NCBI GenBank assembly: GCA_050330975.1
Contig: JBHJHK010000417.1
Location: forward strand, 1-7,423
DNA length: 7,423 nucleotides
DNA from: JBHJHK01 sp050330975
Lineage (GTDB): Bacteria; Pseudomonadota; Gammaproteobacteria; Competibacterales; Competibacteraceae
Direction: 5' to 3'
Shown here: piece after piece, positions 1 to 6,795 of the stretch
How the letters are laid out: every line of letters starts with the position of its first letter
Position numbering within the stretch: position 1 is the first letter of the stretch
The notes under the pieces: generated by a model
What the model was told of the DNA's origin: nothing
Database searches by the model: none
The model's input: the letters and a program-made list of their open reading frames with translations, nothing else
Translations under genes and position numbers: made by a program

Positions 1-120
1 GGGGGCGGGGGGGCGCGGCTGTCAAATGCCCGAAGTTTCAGTTTATGCCAGGCGATCGGGGGAGTACAGGGGCGGGGGCGGGGCTGCCCCGAGGGCGGAT
101 TTCAAGGGCGCGAGGTGGTC
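1..120. other. G-rich leader upstream of rsgA at the window edge
   Basis: No gene could be recognised here. The first 18 bases are nearly pure G/C. At 69-83 there are three G-runs separated by single C (G4-C-G5-C-G4), followed by a short CGGGG/CCCCG inverted repeat (79-91). A 38-codon frame starting at ATG 26 and ending at 139 overlaps the rsgA start but resembles nothing I know. The rsgA ribosome binding site (GAGG, 112-115) is at the end of this region. Confidence 0.5.
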
Positions 121-1161
121 GTGGCTCGCCGGCGGTTGACCAAGCGCCAGCGAGATCGGGTGGCCCAGATCCAGGCCCGTCGCAGGGCCAAAGTGGCCTC
201 TGCCCCGGGGGTGGGGGACGAGGCGGGCCTGCGGCCCGAACAACAGGGGCTGGTCATCGCCAACTTCGGCGCCGCTTTGGTGGTGGAAGACGATGCTGGG
301 GCGTTGTACCACTGCGCCCTGCGGCAGAATTTGGGACTGGCGGTGTGTGGCGATCGGGTGGTGTTCCAGGTCGATGGGACGGGGGGCGGTGTGGTGGTGG
401 CCATCGCCGATCGCCACAGCGCCTTGGCCCGTCTGGACGCCCAGGGTTTTCCAAAGCCCATGGCCGCCAATGTCGACCAGCTGGTGGTGGTGGTGGCCCC
501 CGTCCCCGAGCTGGACGAGTTCCTCGTCGACCGCTACGTGGTGGCCAGCGCCGAGCTGGCGGCGACGACGTTGCTGGTGGTCAACAAGGTGGACTTGCTC
601 ACCGCCGAGGCCCGGGCCGCCTTGGAGGGGCGGCTCGAGGTGTACCGGGCCATCGAGTGCCCCGTGCTGTGGCTCAGCGCCCAGGCCGTCGCCGGCATGG
701 ACGCCCTGGCGGCAGCCCTCCAGCACCGCACCAGCATCTTGGTGGGACAATCGGGGGTGGGCAAGTCGTCGTTGGTCAACGCCTTGCTGCCCAATCGGGA
801 GGTGCGGGTCCAAGCGGTGTCCGCCGCCACGGGACGCGGCACCCATACCACCACCACCGCCACCCTCTACCACTTGCCCGCCGGTGGCGATCTCATCGAT
901 TCCCCGGGGGTGCGCAGCGCCCGGGGCTTTGAGCTGGGACCCCTGACCCCCGAAGGACTCAACCGGGGCTTTCCCGACCTCCAGGCCTTTGCCGGCCACT
1001 GTCGTTTTGCCAACTGCAGCCATCGCCAGGAGCCCGATTGCGCCGTGCAGGGGGCCATGGCCAGGGGTGCTGTGGATCCCCGGCGCCTGGCCAGTTATCA
1101 CCACCTCAAGGACCTCCTCCAACAGCGGGACGAGGCCCACCGGGGGGAGGACTACAGCTAG
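121..1161 (+). CDS. rsgA: RsgA, ribosome small subunit-dependent GTPase (circularly permuted)
   Basis: This GTPase binds the 30S subunit and checks its late maturation; its activity is stimulated by the ribosome. The motifs come in the permuted order typical of the family (numbered from GTG 121, 346 aa, against about 350 in E. coli). A basic N-terminal tail is followed by an OB-fold-like region at about 40-105. G4 NKVD is at 155-158, G1 GQSGVGKS at 209-216, G2 within RGTHTTTT near 239-246, and G3 DSPG at 260-263. A C-terminal zinc-finger set follows: C294, C299, H301, C307. I chose GTG 121 because it gives the family start M-A-R-R-R-L-T-K-R-Q and has GAGG at 112-115, five bases upstream. GTG 115 is also possible, with AAGGG at 104-108. 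The frame has no stop back to the left edge, so a longer form cannot be excluded. The stop overlaps the stop of the converging gene. Confidence 0.97.
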   Translation: MARRRLTKRQRDRVAQIQARRRAKVASAPGVGDEAGLRPEQQGLVIANFGAALVVEDDAGALYHCALRQNLGLAVCGDRVVFQVDGTGGGVVVAIADRHSALARLDAQGFPKPMAANVDQLVVVVAPVPELDEFLVDRYVVASAELAATTLLVVNKVDLLTAEARAALEGRLEVYRAIECPVLWLSAQAVAGMDALAAALQHRTSILVGQSGVGKSSLVNALLPNREVRVQAVSAATGRGTHTTTTATLYHLPAGGDLIDSPGVRSARGFELGPLTPEGLNRGFPDLQAFAGHCRFANCSHRQEPDCAVQGAMARGAVDPRRLASYHHLKDLLQQRDEAHRGEDYS

Positions 1162-2168
1162 CGCCGGGCTGGATCGGTCGCCGCCGCCCGCTGGCGCCAC
1201 GCCCCCAACAGGGTCTCCATGACCACCTCTGTGCGCAGGGCCGAGGCTCCGTCGCTGGGGCAACGGCCCCGACCGCGGAGTTGGTCGACGACGGTCTGGA
1301 TCAGCGGTTGGTGGACGTGGGGGGGATTGGGGGCCTCGATGGCGTGGTGGCCTTGGCCGTCTGTGACCTCCAAAGGCGAAGTGTCGAAGCAGGCAAAGCT
1401 CAATTCGCCGCGGTCGCCCATGAGGGTGATGCGGTCCAGGGGGCGGTGGACCACGTAGCACCAGGCGCAGAGGGCCTCCAGGCCATTGGCAAATTCCAGG
1501 TGGGCGGTGACGGTGTCTTCGGCGGGATAGAGGCCCCCTTGGTTGCGGGCGAGGCCCGTGGCCGACTGGATGGGACCCAACAAAAAATCCAGCAAATCCA
1601 GCGTGTGGCTGCCCATATCGCAGAACAGGCCGCCGCCCCCCACCTCGGGGCGCAACCGCCAGGGCGGGCCGTGGGTGTCGAAGCCCAAGGGCGGGGGGGG
1701 CTGGGTGTGGCGCACGGTGACCAGGCGAATCGCCCCCAACCGCCCCGAGTCCAGCAGGGTCTTGACGGCGAGAAACCGCGGCAGGGCCCGGCGGTAGTAG
1801 GCGACAAACAACGGCACGCCCCCCTGGCGGCAAACGTCCACCATGGCCGCGGCATCATTGGCGCGGGTGGCCATGGGTTTTTCCACCAGTATGGGCTTGC
1901 CCGCCGCCGCCGCCAGCTCCACGTAGTGGCGGTGGCTGTCGGGGGGCGTGGCGATGTAGACGGCATCGACGCTGGGGTGGTGGATCAACTCGGCGGCGTC
2001 CACCGTCCACCGGGGTACCCCGTGGCGGCGGGCGTAGTCCGCCGCCAGGGATGCCGTGCGGCGCATCACCATGGCCAACGCCGAACCGTGGGCCTTGGCG
2101 AGGGCGGGGCCGCTTTTGACCTCGGTGACGTCGCCACAGCCGATGATGCCCCATTGAATAGGCGTCAT
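1158..2168 (-). CDS. Gfo/Idh/MocA-family NAD(P)-dependent oxidoreductase
   Basis: A 336-aa protein of the usual family length. The N-terminal Rossmann fold shows the dinucleotide loop GIIGCGDV at 7-14. The family EKP motif is at 96-98 (I-L-V-E-K-P-M-A); its lysine normally sits at the nicotinamide and acts in catalysis. The C-terminal alpha/beta substrate domain carries D-M-G-S-H at 184-188, matching the usual D-x-G-x-H segment with the catalytic-type histidine. Family members oxidise or reduce sugars, inositols and related polyols or keto-sugars. The N-terminal stretch resembles the anhydrofructose-reductase-like branch, but substrate and cofactor (NAD or NADP) cannot be read from this sequence. 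The ATG at 2168 lies six bases after the TGA of the AguA-like gene, so the two are probably co-transcribed and translationally coupled; no Shine-Dalgarno sequence is visible. Its TAG overlaps the rsgA stop. Confidence 0.93.
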   Translation of the reverse strand: MTPIQWGIIGCGDVTEVKSGPALAKAHGSALAMVMRRTASLAADYARRHGVPRWTVDAAELIHHPSVDAVYIATPPDSHRHYVELAAAAGKPILVEKPMATRANDAAAMVDVCRQGGVPLFVAYYRRALPRFLAVKTLLDSGRLGAIRLVTVRHTQPPPPLGFDTHGPPWRLRPEVGGGGLFCDMGSHTLDLLDFLLGPIQSATGLARNQGGLYPAEDTVTAHLEFANGLEALCAWCYVVHRPLDRITLMGDRGELSFACFDTSPLEVTDGQGHHAIEAPNPPHVHQPLIQTVVDQLRGRGRCPSDGASALRTEVVMETLLGAWRQRAAATDPARR

Positions 2169-2174
2169 CGGGAG

Positions 2175-3218
2175 TCAAGCCGCCGGCGCCATGGCAAACC
2201 CCCCGGCGGGCTGTTGCTGAGTGACTCCGTGGAGGCCCCAGCCCCCCTGGATCAGCGCCCCGGCGGGGAAGGGTACCACCTCCCGCTCGGGGAAGACCCG
2301 GGCATAGACCTCCCTGGCGGCGGCATCCCGCTCCGGATCGCGGTAGGTGGGCATCAACACCGCGCCATTGGCCAGGTAGTTGTTGGTGTAGGACTGCATC
2401 AAGCGCCGGCCGTCGGAGTAGTGGCGGGGGGTGGGTTGTTCCACGGTGGTGATGGTCAGAGAACGCCCCCGGGCGTCGGTGGCCGCCGCCAGGCACGCCA
2501 AGGCCTCCTGGGTCACGGGATAGTCGGGGTCGGCGGGGTCGCTGGCCACCTGGATCAATACCTCCCCCGGACGGGTAAAACAGGCCAAATTGTCGATGTG
2601 GCCCCGGGCGGCGTCGTCGGTGAGGCCCCGCTCCAGCCAGATGACCTTCGCCACCCCCAAGTACTGGGCCAACAAAGACTCTAGATCCCCGCGGCTGTGG
2701 TTGGGATTGCGCCGGGGGTCCAGGAGACACTCGGCAGTGGTCAACAGGGTGCCCTCCCCGTCCACGTGGATCGCCCCCCCCTCCAGCACCAACGGCACGG
2801 GAATGTGCTCCGTCTGGAGGTAGTGGGCGATGCGCTCGGTGATCTGGACGTCTTCTCGGTAGGGACTGTAGCGTCCCCCCCAAGCGTTAAAGCGCCAGTT
2901 GAGGGCCACTAGGCGCCCGTTGGGACGGTGAACAAAAGTCGGACCGCTGTCCCGCAGCCAAGAATCGCTCAACGGCCAGGACTGGATGTCGATGGTGGGG
3001 CCACACAGGGTTTTGGCCTCGCCCCGGTCTTGGATGCGGGTGACCACCGTCACCGGCTCAAAGCGGGCAATGGTGTGGGCCAACTGCACCACGGTGCGCT
3101 TGGCTTTGCCCATGGCTTCAAAGCTTCCCCAGGTGGCATTGCGACAGGGCCAAGCCATCCAACAGCGGGTGTGGGGGTACCATTCGGGGGGCATGGAAAG
3201 GTGACGGGCGGCGATCAT
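2175..3218 (-). CDS. Agmatine deiminase (AguA)-family protein lacking the catalytic cysteine
   Basis: Agmatine deiminases hydrolyse agmatine to N-carbamoylputrescine and ammonia through a cysteine thiol. From ATG 3218 the protein has 347 aa, close to family length. Family landmarks are present (347-aa numbering): M-P-P-E-W near the N-terminus (9-13), W-L-R-D-S-G-P at 87-93, N-W-R-F-N-A-W-G-G at 107-115, L-E-G-G at 145-148 followed by H-V-D-G-E-G, and G-H-I-D-N at 206-210. The C-terminal active-site loop, normally G-G-G-x-H-C-x-T-Q-Q, reads G-G-W-G-L-H-G-V-T-Q-Q. The nucleophile position is therefore Gly331 (codon GGA at 2228-2226). Deiminase activity by the known mechanism is doubtful. The frame is otherwise intact, with no stops. 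A GTG at 3266 would add 16 residues; I prefer ATG 3218 because homologues have only a short lead before MPPEW. Neither start has a clear Shine-Dalgarno. The usual partner, N-carbamoylputrescine amidase, is not in the window. Confidence 0.9.
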   Translation of the reverse strand: MIAARHLSMPPEWYPHTRCWMAWPCRNATWGSFEAMGKAKRTVVQLAHTIARFEPVTVVTRIQDRGEAKTLCGPTIDIQSWPLSDSWLRDSGPTFVHRPNGRLVALNWRFNAWGGRYSPYREDVQITERIAHYLQTEHIPVPLVLEGGAIHVDGEGTLLTTAECLLDPRRNPNHSRGDLESLLAQYLGVAKVIWLERGLTDDAARGHIDNLACFTRPGEVLIQVASDPADPDYPVTQEALACLAAATDARGRSLTITTVEQPTPRHYSDGRRLMQSYTNNYLANGAVLMPTYRDPERDAAAREVYARVFPEREVVPFPAGALIQGGWGLHGVTQQQPAGGFAMAPAA

Positions 3219-3393
3219 GACAGTCGACGTGAGTGGGAGTGGTCGAGACTCAGCGCCCGCAGCCACCGCCGATCACCGGGAAAAACCGATGCAACACCAA
3301 GGCGTTGGCGGCGGTGACACCGCGGGTCGCACCTCTGTATTACAACACATTTTTTGGCGTTTTGCAGGGTTGTGCGCGCCGTGTAGCAGACCC
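3219..3393. other. Intergenic spacer with AT-rich patch
   Basis: These 175 bases lie between the stop of the RsmF-like gene and the start of the AguA-like gene, both on the minus strand. The part nearest the AguA-like gene is GC-rich and could be partly coding if the GTG at 3266 is used. About 3334-3367 is AT-rich and holds the promoter candidate. I see no rho-independent terminator for the upstream methyltransferase gene: there is no stable GC hairpin followed by a T-run on the minus strand. Confidence 0.6.
3339..3367 (-). promoter_or_regulatory. Possible sigma70-type promoter for the AguA-like/oxidoreductase pair
   Basis: On the minus strand the AT-rich patch between the two minus-strand genes contains TGTAAT (3344-3339), a 5/6 match to TATAAT. 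It is preceded by TGT, which fits an extended -10. A weak CTGCAA (3/6 to TTGACA) lies 17 bases further upstream at 3367-3362. Transcription would begin near 3332, leaving about 110 bases before ATG 3218. The patch stands out because its surroundings are very GC-rich. Matched by eye only. Confidence 0.35.
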
Positions 3394-4848
3394 CTAGTCC
3401 CCCGGGGGATCCCTTGGGGTCTGCCCGGGATTGAGGACGCCCCAGCGCTTGGGAAACAGGCTTTGGAGCTGGGTCCCGCTGCCGTCGAGGACGCCGGTGC
3501 CCAGGCCATAGCCCCGGTGGTAAACCACCACATAACCCCGCTCGGCCAAGGGGCGGTGTTGGCGGGGGGACAAGGTCACAGACCGCCGGTGGAGGTAGTC
3601 CGCCACTTGTCCATCCCCGAGCTCGACGCCGTTGGTTCCAGCGGCGCTGGCCATGAGCAGGGCCCCGGCGGTGGAGGGCTTGACGTCGACGCCATTGGTC
3701 TTCACCGCCAGCAGGCCGATGGACTGGGGGGGGGGATGTTGGGGGGGGCGGTGGTCGGCGGCGCTCAAGAACAGCCCCCGATGGTTGCGTCGCGCCACGG
3801 CCAAGTCTTCAAACCAGGGGTCTTGGATGGCAAAGCGCCCCTGGAGGGCCAAACGCCAGGGCTCAGAAGGGGCTGCCGCCTCCGCCGTACCCCAGCGGGG
3901 GGTGGCGGCCCGGGTGGCGGCGGCTTTGACCAGCACCGCGGCGAAGAAGCCACCGCTGTCGTTGTCCTGGGGCCACAGGCGCAGGCAGTGGCCAAGGCTG
4001 TGGTGAAAGCGCTGACCTCGCCAGGCGATGACCCCCGGCCGGGTCACCAGACCCTCGATGGCCGCCGGCACCAGGGACACCGCCCCTTGGCTCTCCGCCA
4101 GCACGGCGTCCACCACCGCCTCGTTTTCTTCGGGGGCCAGGGTGCAGGTGGCGTAGACGATGCGCCCCCCCGGACGACACAATGCCACGGCCCGCCGCAG
4201 GAGGGCCCGCTGGAGACGGGCAAAGCGGGCCTCGAGGTAGTCGGCCCCATAGGCCGTGGCTCTGCCCCCCCGGCGCAGGGTCCCTTCACAGGAGCACGGG
4301 GCGTCCACCAACACGGCGTCAAAGGGCCCCGCCGCCCCCGGGTAATTGGCGCCGTCGTAACAGGTGGTGGTGACGTTGACCAACCCCAGCCGCTCGAGAT
4401 TGGCCCGCAGGGGTTGGAGGCGACCCGGGGTGACGTCGTTGGCCACCAAGGTGCCGCGGTTGGCCAAGGCCAGGGCCATGAGGGCCGCCTTGCCCCCGGG
4501 GGCGGCGCAGAGGTCCAAGACCCGTTCCCCGGGGCGGGGTGCCAGCAGGGCCACGGGGACCAGGGACGCCGCCTCCTGGCTGTGGGCGAGCCCCGCCAAA
4601 TACCACCAGCGGTGGCCAATGGCCACCTTGGGCGCCAGGGTCAAGGCCTGGGGTTGCCAGGGGAGGGGGGTGGTGGCGAGGCCCTCTTCGGCCAGTAACG
4701 CCGCCAGGGCCGTGGGTGTGATCCGCAGTGGGTTGGCCCACAGACAGCCGGGCAGGGGCTTGGCCATGGTGTCGATGAGGGCGGGCCAATCGGCCAACAG
4801 CGGGCGGTAGCGGGCGAGGGCCACCGCGAGGTCGGCGGGTGTCGACAT
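3394..4848 (-). CDS. RsmB/NOP-family (RsmF-like) rRNA cytosine-C5 methyltransferase
   Basis: A SAM-dependent methyltransferase that makes 5-methylcytosine in RNA; RsmF (YebU) of E. coli modifies 16S rRNA on the 30S subunit. The protein has 484 aa, against about 480 for RsmF. The N-terminal region carries the NPLR segment (39-42). The catalytic Rossmann domain shows S-Q-E-A-A-S at 90-95, the SAM loop D-L-C-A-A-P-G-G-K at 112-120, motif IV D-A-P-C-S at 182-186 (C185, release cysteine) and motif VI Y-A-T-C-T at 232-236 (C235, nucleophile). A C-terminal part of about 150 residues, including E-L-G-D-G-Q-V-A-D-Y-L and an L-F-P-K-R-W end, resembles the PUA-like tail of RsmF. Between them lies a proline-rich linker encoded by long C-runs (3726-3748). 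RsmF is the closest named relative, but the exact target base is not readable, so I give no symbol. ATG 4848 fits the family start; no Shine-Dalgarno is seen. Confidence 0.92.
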   Translation of the reverse strand: MSTPADLAVALARYRPLLADWPALIDTMAKPLPGCLWANPLRITPTALAALLAEEGLATTPLPWQPQALTLAPKVAIGHRWWYLAGLAHSQEAASLVPVALLAPRPGERVLDLCAAPGGKAALMALALANRGTLVANDVTPGRLQPLRANLERLGLVNVTTTCYDGANYPGAAGPFDAVLVDAPCSCEGTLRRGGRATAYGADYLEARFARLQRALLRRAVALCRPGGRIVYATCTLAPEENEAVVDAVLAESQGAVSLVPAAIEGLVTRPGVIAWRGQRFHHSLGHCLRLWPQDNDSGGFFAAVLVKAAATRAATPRWGTAEAAAPSEPWRLALQGRFAIQDPWFEDLAVARRNHRGLFLSAADHRPPQHPPPQSIGLLAVKTNGVDVKPSTAGALLMASAAGTNGVELGDGQVADYLHRRSVTLSPRQHRPLAERGYVVVYHRGYGLGTGVLDGSGTQLQSLFPKRWGVLNPGQTPRDPPGD

Positions 4849-5013
4849 GGGTTTACAGAGCCAGTTAGGATAGGCGCAGCGCGGGGCGCCATGATATCAC
4901 CCCCCCTCCACCTCTCCACAACGGAACCTCGACGATCCCTTACCCCACCGCCCGGGGCCAATTTTCCCAGTCTCGACCTGCCATGCCCCTCACCTTTGCC
5001 CTGGGTCCAACCC
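4849..5013. other. Divergent intergenic region, RsmF-like gene / cydD
   Basis: These 165 bases separate the divergent start codons of the methyltransferase gene and cydD, so they should hold promoters for both directions. On the minus strand TATCCT (within 4867-4872) could be a weak -10 for the methyltransferase, but no matching -35 is present. On the plus strand I find no convincing promoter and no obvious FNR- or ArcA-type site upstream of cydD. The stretch from 4891 is open in the cydD frame but would encode a proline-rich leader unlike CydD. Confidence 0.6.
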
Positions 5014-6795
5014 ATGGCCACCACTGATGCCAAAGCCTGGCTCACCCACTGCGCCCGCGGGGTGCGGGGCGCCTTGGGTTTGGCGGTGGGCTTGGGCCTC
5101 GCCAACGGACTGTTATTGATCCTCCAAGCCAGCCTCCTGGCCCACGCCGTCCACGGGTTGGTCATGGAGGGCCGAGGTGAGGCGTTGTTGCCCGCCGCGT
5201 TGGCCGTCGCCGTGGTGCTGGCGATGCGGGCCCTGACCGCCGTCGGTCAAGAATGGGCCGGGTTTCGCGCCGGCGCCCAGGTCCGCGCCTTGGTGCGGCT
5301 GGAATATCTGGACCACTTGGCAGACCTGGGGCCGACCTACACCGAGCGCCAGGCCACGGGGGCCCTGGCCAGTGGGTTGTTGGAGCAGGTGGACGCCCTG
5401 GAAAACTACTTCGCCCGCTACCTGCCCCAACTGGCCCTGGCGGCGGCCATCCCGCTGGCCATCCTGGCCTTTGTCGCCCCCCTCAACTGGGTGGTGGGGC
5501 TGGTGTTGTTGGCCACAGCCCCTTTGATTCCTTTGATGATGGCCCTCGTGGGTATGGGGGCCAACGCGGCGAGCCAGCGCCAATTCCAGGTCATGGGCCG
5601 CATGAGCGCCCACTTCCTCGACACCCTCCGGGGCCTCACCACCCTCAAGTTGTTCGACCGCAGCCAACGGGAGCTGGCGACGGTGGCCCAGGTGGCCGAC
5701 GAGTACCGCCACCGCACCTTGGGGGTGTTGCGCATCGCCTTTTTGTCGTCGGCGGTGTTGGAGTTCTTCAGCGCCGTCTCCATCGCCATGGTGGCGGTCT
5801 ATCTGGGCTTTGGCCTGTTGGGGCAGTTCGACTTTGGCCACTACGGGGCCGGCTTCACCCTGGAGACGGCGCTGTTTATCCTGCTGTTGGCGCCGGATTT
5901 TTACCTGCCGTTGCGCCAATTGGGCACCCATTACCACGCCCGGGCCGAGGCCCTGGCCGCCGCCGAGGGGCTGGGGACGGTCCTGGCCACACCCAAGCCG
6001 CCGCGCCCGGCCAACCCCCGCCCCCTGGCGGGCAAAGGTGCCATCGCCCTGCGCCTGGAGGACGTGGTGGTGGCCTATGACGACGGCCAACGCCCGGCCC
6101 TCCGGGGGCTGAGCTTCGAAGTTGGCGCCGGCGAACACGTGGCCCTGGTGGGGCCGTCGGGGGCGGGCAAGACCACGGTGTTGCAGCTTTTGTTGGGCTT
6201 TGTCACCCCCTCAAGGGGTCGGGTATGGATCAATGACATACCCTTGGACGAACTCGACCTGGAGGCCTGGCGCCGCCACCTGGCGTGGCTGGGCCAGCGC
6301 CCGGTGTTGCTCCACGGCACCCTGGCGGACAACATCGCCCTGGGCGATCCTTCGGCCACCCGGGCGCAACTGGAAGCCGCCGCGGCCACGGCCCATCTGG
6401 ACTTTGTCCGCGACCTGCCCCACGGCTTTGACACGGTGTTGGGGGAGGCGGGTGCTGGGCTGTCCGGCGGCCAAGCCCAGCGGGTGGCCCTGGCCCGCAT
6501 GGCGTTGAGGGACGCCGGGCTCATGCTGCTGGACGAGCCCACTGCCAGTCTGGACGCCGCCAGCGAGGCGGTGGTGACGGCGGGCCTCGACGCCCTGGGG
6601 GCCGGGCGCACGGTGATCAACGCCACCCACCGCTACCGCCAGCTCTTGACTTGTGATCGCATTTTGGTCCTAGAAGACGGCCGTCTGGTGGAGCAGGGCA
6701 GCCACCGGGAGCTCATGGCCGCCGGTGGCCTCTACCGCCAGCTGGCCCAGGGCAGTTTAGTCGCAGCGCCGGCGGCGATGGATGAGGTGCCATGA
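5014..6795 (+). CDS. cydD: CydD, subunit of the CydDC ABC transporter for cytochrome bd assembly
   Basis: CydD pairs with CydC as an inner-membrane ABC exporter-type heterodimer needed to mature cytochrome bd quinol oxidase. It was described as a cysteine/glutathione exporter, and later work supports haem transport. From ATG 5014 it has 593 aa, against 588 in E. coli. The membrane domain (about 20-320) contains strongly CydD-like stretches: Y-F-A-R-Y-L-P-Q, T-A-P-L-I-P-L-M-M-A-L-V-G-M-G and D-F-G-H-Y. The ATPase domain has Walker A GPSGAGKTT at 380-388, signature LSGGQ at 483-487, Walker B L-M-L-L-D-E with D507 and E508, and switch H539. All catalytic residues are present. An in-frame ATG at 4891 would add 41 proline-rich residues; I reject it because the family begins about 30 residues before the first helix, as this start gives. 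The stop overlaps the cydC start (ATGA). cydAB is not in the window. Confidence 0.95.
   Translation: MATTDAKAWLTHCARGVRGALGLAVGLGLANGLLLILQASLLAHAVHGLVMEGRGEALLPAALAVAVVLAMRALTAVGQEWAGFRAGAQVRALVRLEYLDHLADLGPTYTERQATGALASGLLEQVDALENYFARYLPQLALAAAIPLAILAFVAPLNWVVGLVLLATAPLIPLMMALVGMGANAASQRQFQVMGRMSAHFLDTLRGLTTLKLFDRSQRELATVAQVADEYRHRTLGVLRIAFLSSAVLEFFSAVSIAMVAVYLGFGLLGQFDFGHYGAGFTLETALFILLLAPDFYLPLRQLGTHYHARAEALAAAEGLGTVLATPKPPRPANPRPLAGKGAIALRLEDVVVAYDDGQRPALRGLSFEVGAGEHVALVGPSGAGKTTVLQLLLGFVTPSRGRVWINDIPLDELDLEAWRRHLAWLGQRPVLLHGTLADNIALGDPSATRAQLEAAAATAHLDFVRDLPHGFDTVLGEAGAGLSGGQAQRVALARMALRDAGLMLLDEPTASLDAASEAVVTAGLDALGAGRTVINATHRYRQLLTCDRILVLEDGRLVEQGSHRELMAAGGLYRQLAQGSLVAAPAAMDEVP

Noticed and set aside
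79..91. CGGGG-CTG-CCCCG inverted repeat as a terminator
   Set aside because: The five-base stem is not followed by a T-run; it more likely reflects G/C-rich composition.
26..139. Small plus-strand frame of 38 codons overlapping the rsgA start
   Set aside because: It also stays open to the left edge, has no recognisable homology, and sits in suspect G-rich terminal sequence. It could be the tail of an upstream gene, but nothing supports that.
345..412. Recurrent CGATCG-type words suggesting a HIP1-like genomic repeat
   Set aside because: No exact GCGATCGC octamer was found. The words come from Asp-Arg codon pairs, and other Asp-Arg pairs use GACCGC.
43..1833. Minus-strand open frame (596 codons) opposite rsgA and running into the oxidoreductase
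   Set aside because: Proline/histidine/glycine-rich shadow. The rsgA frame carries all GTPase and zinc motifs, and no start or ribosome-site support was seen for the shadow.
2226..2228. Codon GGA as a miscalled TGA encoding selenocysteine at the nucleophile site
   Set aside because: One base change would give TGA, but no selenocysteine insertion element was recognised, and agmatine deiminases are not known to me as selenoproteins. Kept only as a read-support check.
1038..2684. Long plus-strand open frame (548 codons) opposite the oxidoreductase and AguA-like genes
   Set aside because: Glycine/proline/arginine/histidine-rich product with no family resemblance. It is the antisense shadow of two clear genes, expected when third positions are G/C-rich.
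3217..4698. Plus-strand open frame (493 codons) opposite the methyltransferase gene
   Set aside because: Low-complexity translation without motifs; the minus-strand reading has complete m5C methyltransferase motifs.
4891..5013. 41-codon N-terminal extension of cydD
   Set aside because: Proline-rich and unlike CydD N-termini; starting at 5014 gives 593 aa, matching the family length and the expected distance to the first helix.
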